Assembly (NCBI GenBank): GCA_017652545.1
Contig: JAGCAV010000043.1
Location: 1 to 6,147 of the forward strand
Length of the DNA stretch: 6,147 nt
Direction: 5' to 3'
Source: Lachnospiraceae bacterium
Lineage (GTDB): Bacteria; Bacillota_A; Clostridia; Lachnospirales; Lachnospiraceae
Shown here: positions 5,719 through 6,147 of the stretch, in pieces
How the letters are laid out: every line of letters begins with the position of its first letter
How positions within the stretch are numbered: the stretch's first letter is position 1
Position numbers and translations under genes: made by a program
Notes under the pieces: generated by a model
Seen by the model: the letters and a program-made list of their open reading frames with translations, nothing else
Told to the model about the DNA's origin: nothing
The model's database searches: none

Positions 5719-6147
5719 GAAAAATCATGACTGCATTGCTTGCCGGACTGGGGCTGACCGTACTGACTGTGGGGGGTGCCTTCGCTGATGAAGCCATAAC
5801 CGTCACAGACATGACCGGGAGGGAGGTCGTGCTGGAAGAGCCCGCGGAGCGGGTGGTTGCGCTGACTGCCGCAGACTGTGAGATCCTGTATGCACTGGGT
5901 GCCGGTGATCTGCTTGTCGGCAGGGGAGAATACTGTGACTATCCGGCCGAGGTGTTTGATGTGCCTTCTGTGGAATCGGGGTATGAGACCAATGTGGAGG
6001 AGATTATTGCGCTCGAGCCGCAGGTGCTGCTGATGGGAACCATGGCGCAGAGCACGGATGTGGTGGACCAGCTTGAAAAAGCCGGCATACGCGTGGTCGT
6101 ATCTGACGCCCAGAACATTGAGGGAACCTATGAGGCGATCCGCATGA
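5715..6147 (+). CDS. ABC transporter substrate-binding protein, cobalamin/iron-complex type (BtuF/FecB-like), 5' part
   Basis: The first 144 codons of an exported receptor; the gene runs off the end of the window. Residues 1-24 form a signal peptide (MRK, then a hydrophobic stretch, ending AFA before Asp) with a likely signal peptidase I site and no lipobox Cys. The mature part opens with TVTDMTGREVVL and EEPAERVVAL, the classic start of the periplasmic-binding family PF01497, followed by EILYALGAGDLLVGRGEYCDYP and a TNVEEIIALEPQVLLMG block, all typical of B12, heme or ferric-siderophore receptors. The start is fixed by AGGAGG at 5702-5707, 7 nt upstream, and by ATGA overlap with the preceding gene. 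FecCD-type permease and ATPase genes would be expected beyond the window. Metal-complex specificity cannot be told from this fragment. Confidence 0.88.
   Translation, partial: MRKIMTALLAGLGLTVLTVGGAFADEAITVTDMTGREVVLEEPAERVVALTAADCEILYALGAGDLLVGRGEYCDYPAEVFDVPSVESGYETNVEEIIALEPQVLLMGTMAQSTDVVDQLEKAGIRVVVSDAQNIEGTYEAIRM

Overview
The window reads as part of a chromosome from an anaerobic, moderately GC-rich bacterium, most likely a clostridial member of the Bacillota. The evidence is a soluble [FeFe]-hydrogenase of the HydA/HndD type, strong AGGAGG-type ribosome binding sites, an extended -10 promoter and compact co-directional operons. All genes supported here lie on the + strand. The taxonomic assignment is inference.

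Region 1 (1-1807) holds the last five codons of an upstream gene and then a complete 589-residue [FeFe]-hydrogenase catalytic subunit. The upstream ending (AISKK-stop) fits the C-terminal ferredoxin tail of a NuoF-like HydB subunit, so this is probably the end of a hydBA or hydCBA operon for an NAD(P)H-linked, possibly electron-bifurcating hydrogenase. One residue that ligates the H-cluster [4Fe-4S] in classical enzymes is Ser here, and an extra Cys appears 21 residues further on.

Region 2 (1808-1925) is a 118-bp gap containing two tandem hairpins, a 31-nt perfect inverted repeat and an 11-bp stem just before the next ribosome binding site.

Region 3 (1926-4777) is a tight cluster: a SsuA/TauA/NMT1-like substrate-binding protein, its permease, a short ATPase, and a hypoxanthine-DNA glycosylase-type member of the uracil-DNA glycosylase superfamily whose start lies inside the ATPase gene. 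The three transporter proteins form one ABC importer of unknown small-molecule substrate, of the class that takes up sulfonates, nitrate-like anions or thiamine precursors. The glycosylase appears to be co-transcribed. The cluster ends in a strong intrinsic terminator (4773-4800) that overlaps the glycosylase stop codon.

Region 4 (4801-6147) begins with a well-formed promoter. It drives a xylose isomerase-like/AP endonuclease family 2 TIM-barrel protein, coupled by an ATGA overlap to the start of a cobalamin/iron-siderophore-type (BtuF/FecB-like) substrate-binding protein that runs off the window. This is probably the start of a metal-complex uptake operon.

No tRNA, rRNA, CRISPR array, insertion sequence or phage feature was seen. 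The gene content is mostly recognisable, and nothing here amounts to a clearly new system. The most unusual points are the altered H-cluster motif, the tandem leader hairpins, the repair gene coupled to a transporter, and two binding proteins with no lipobox.
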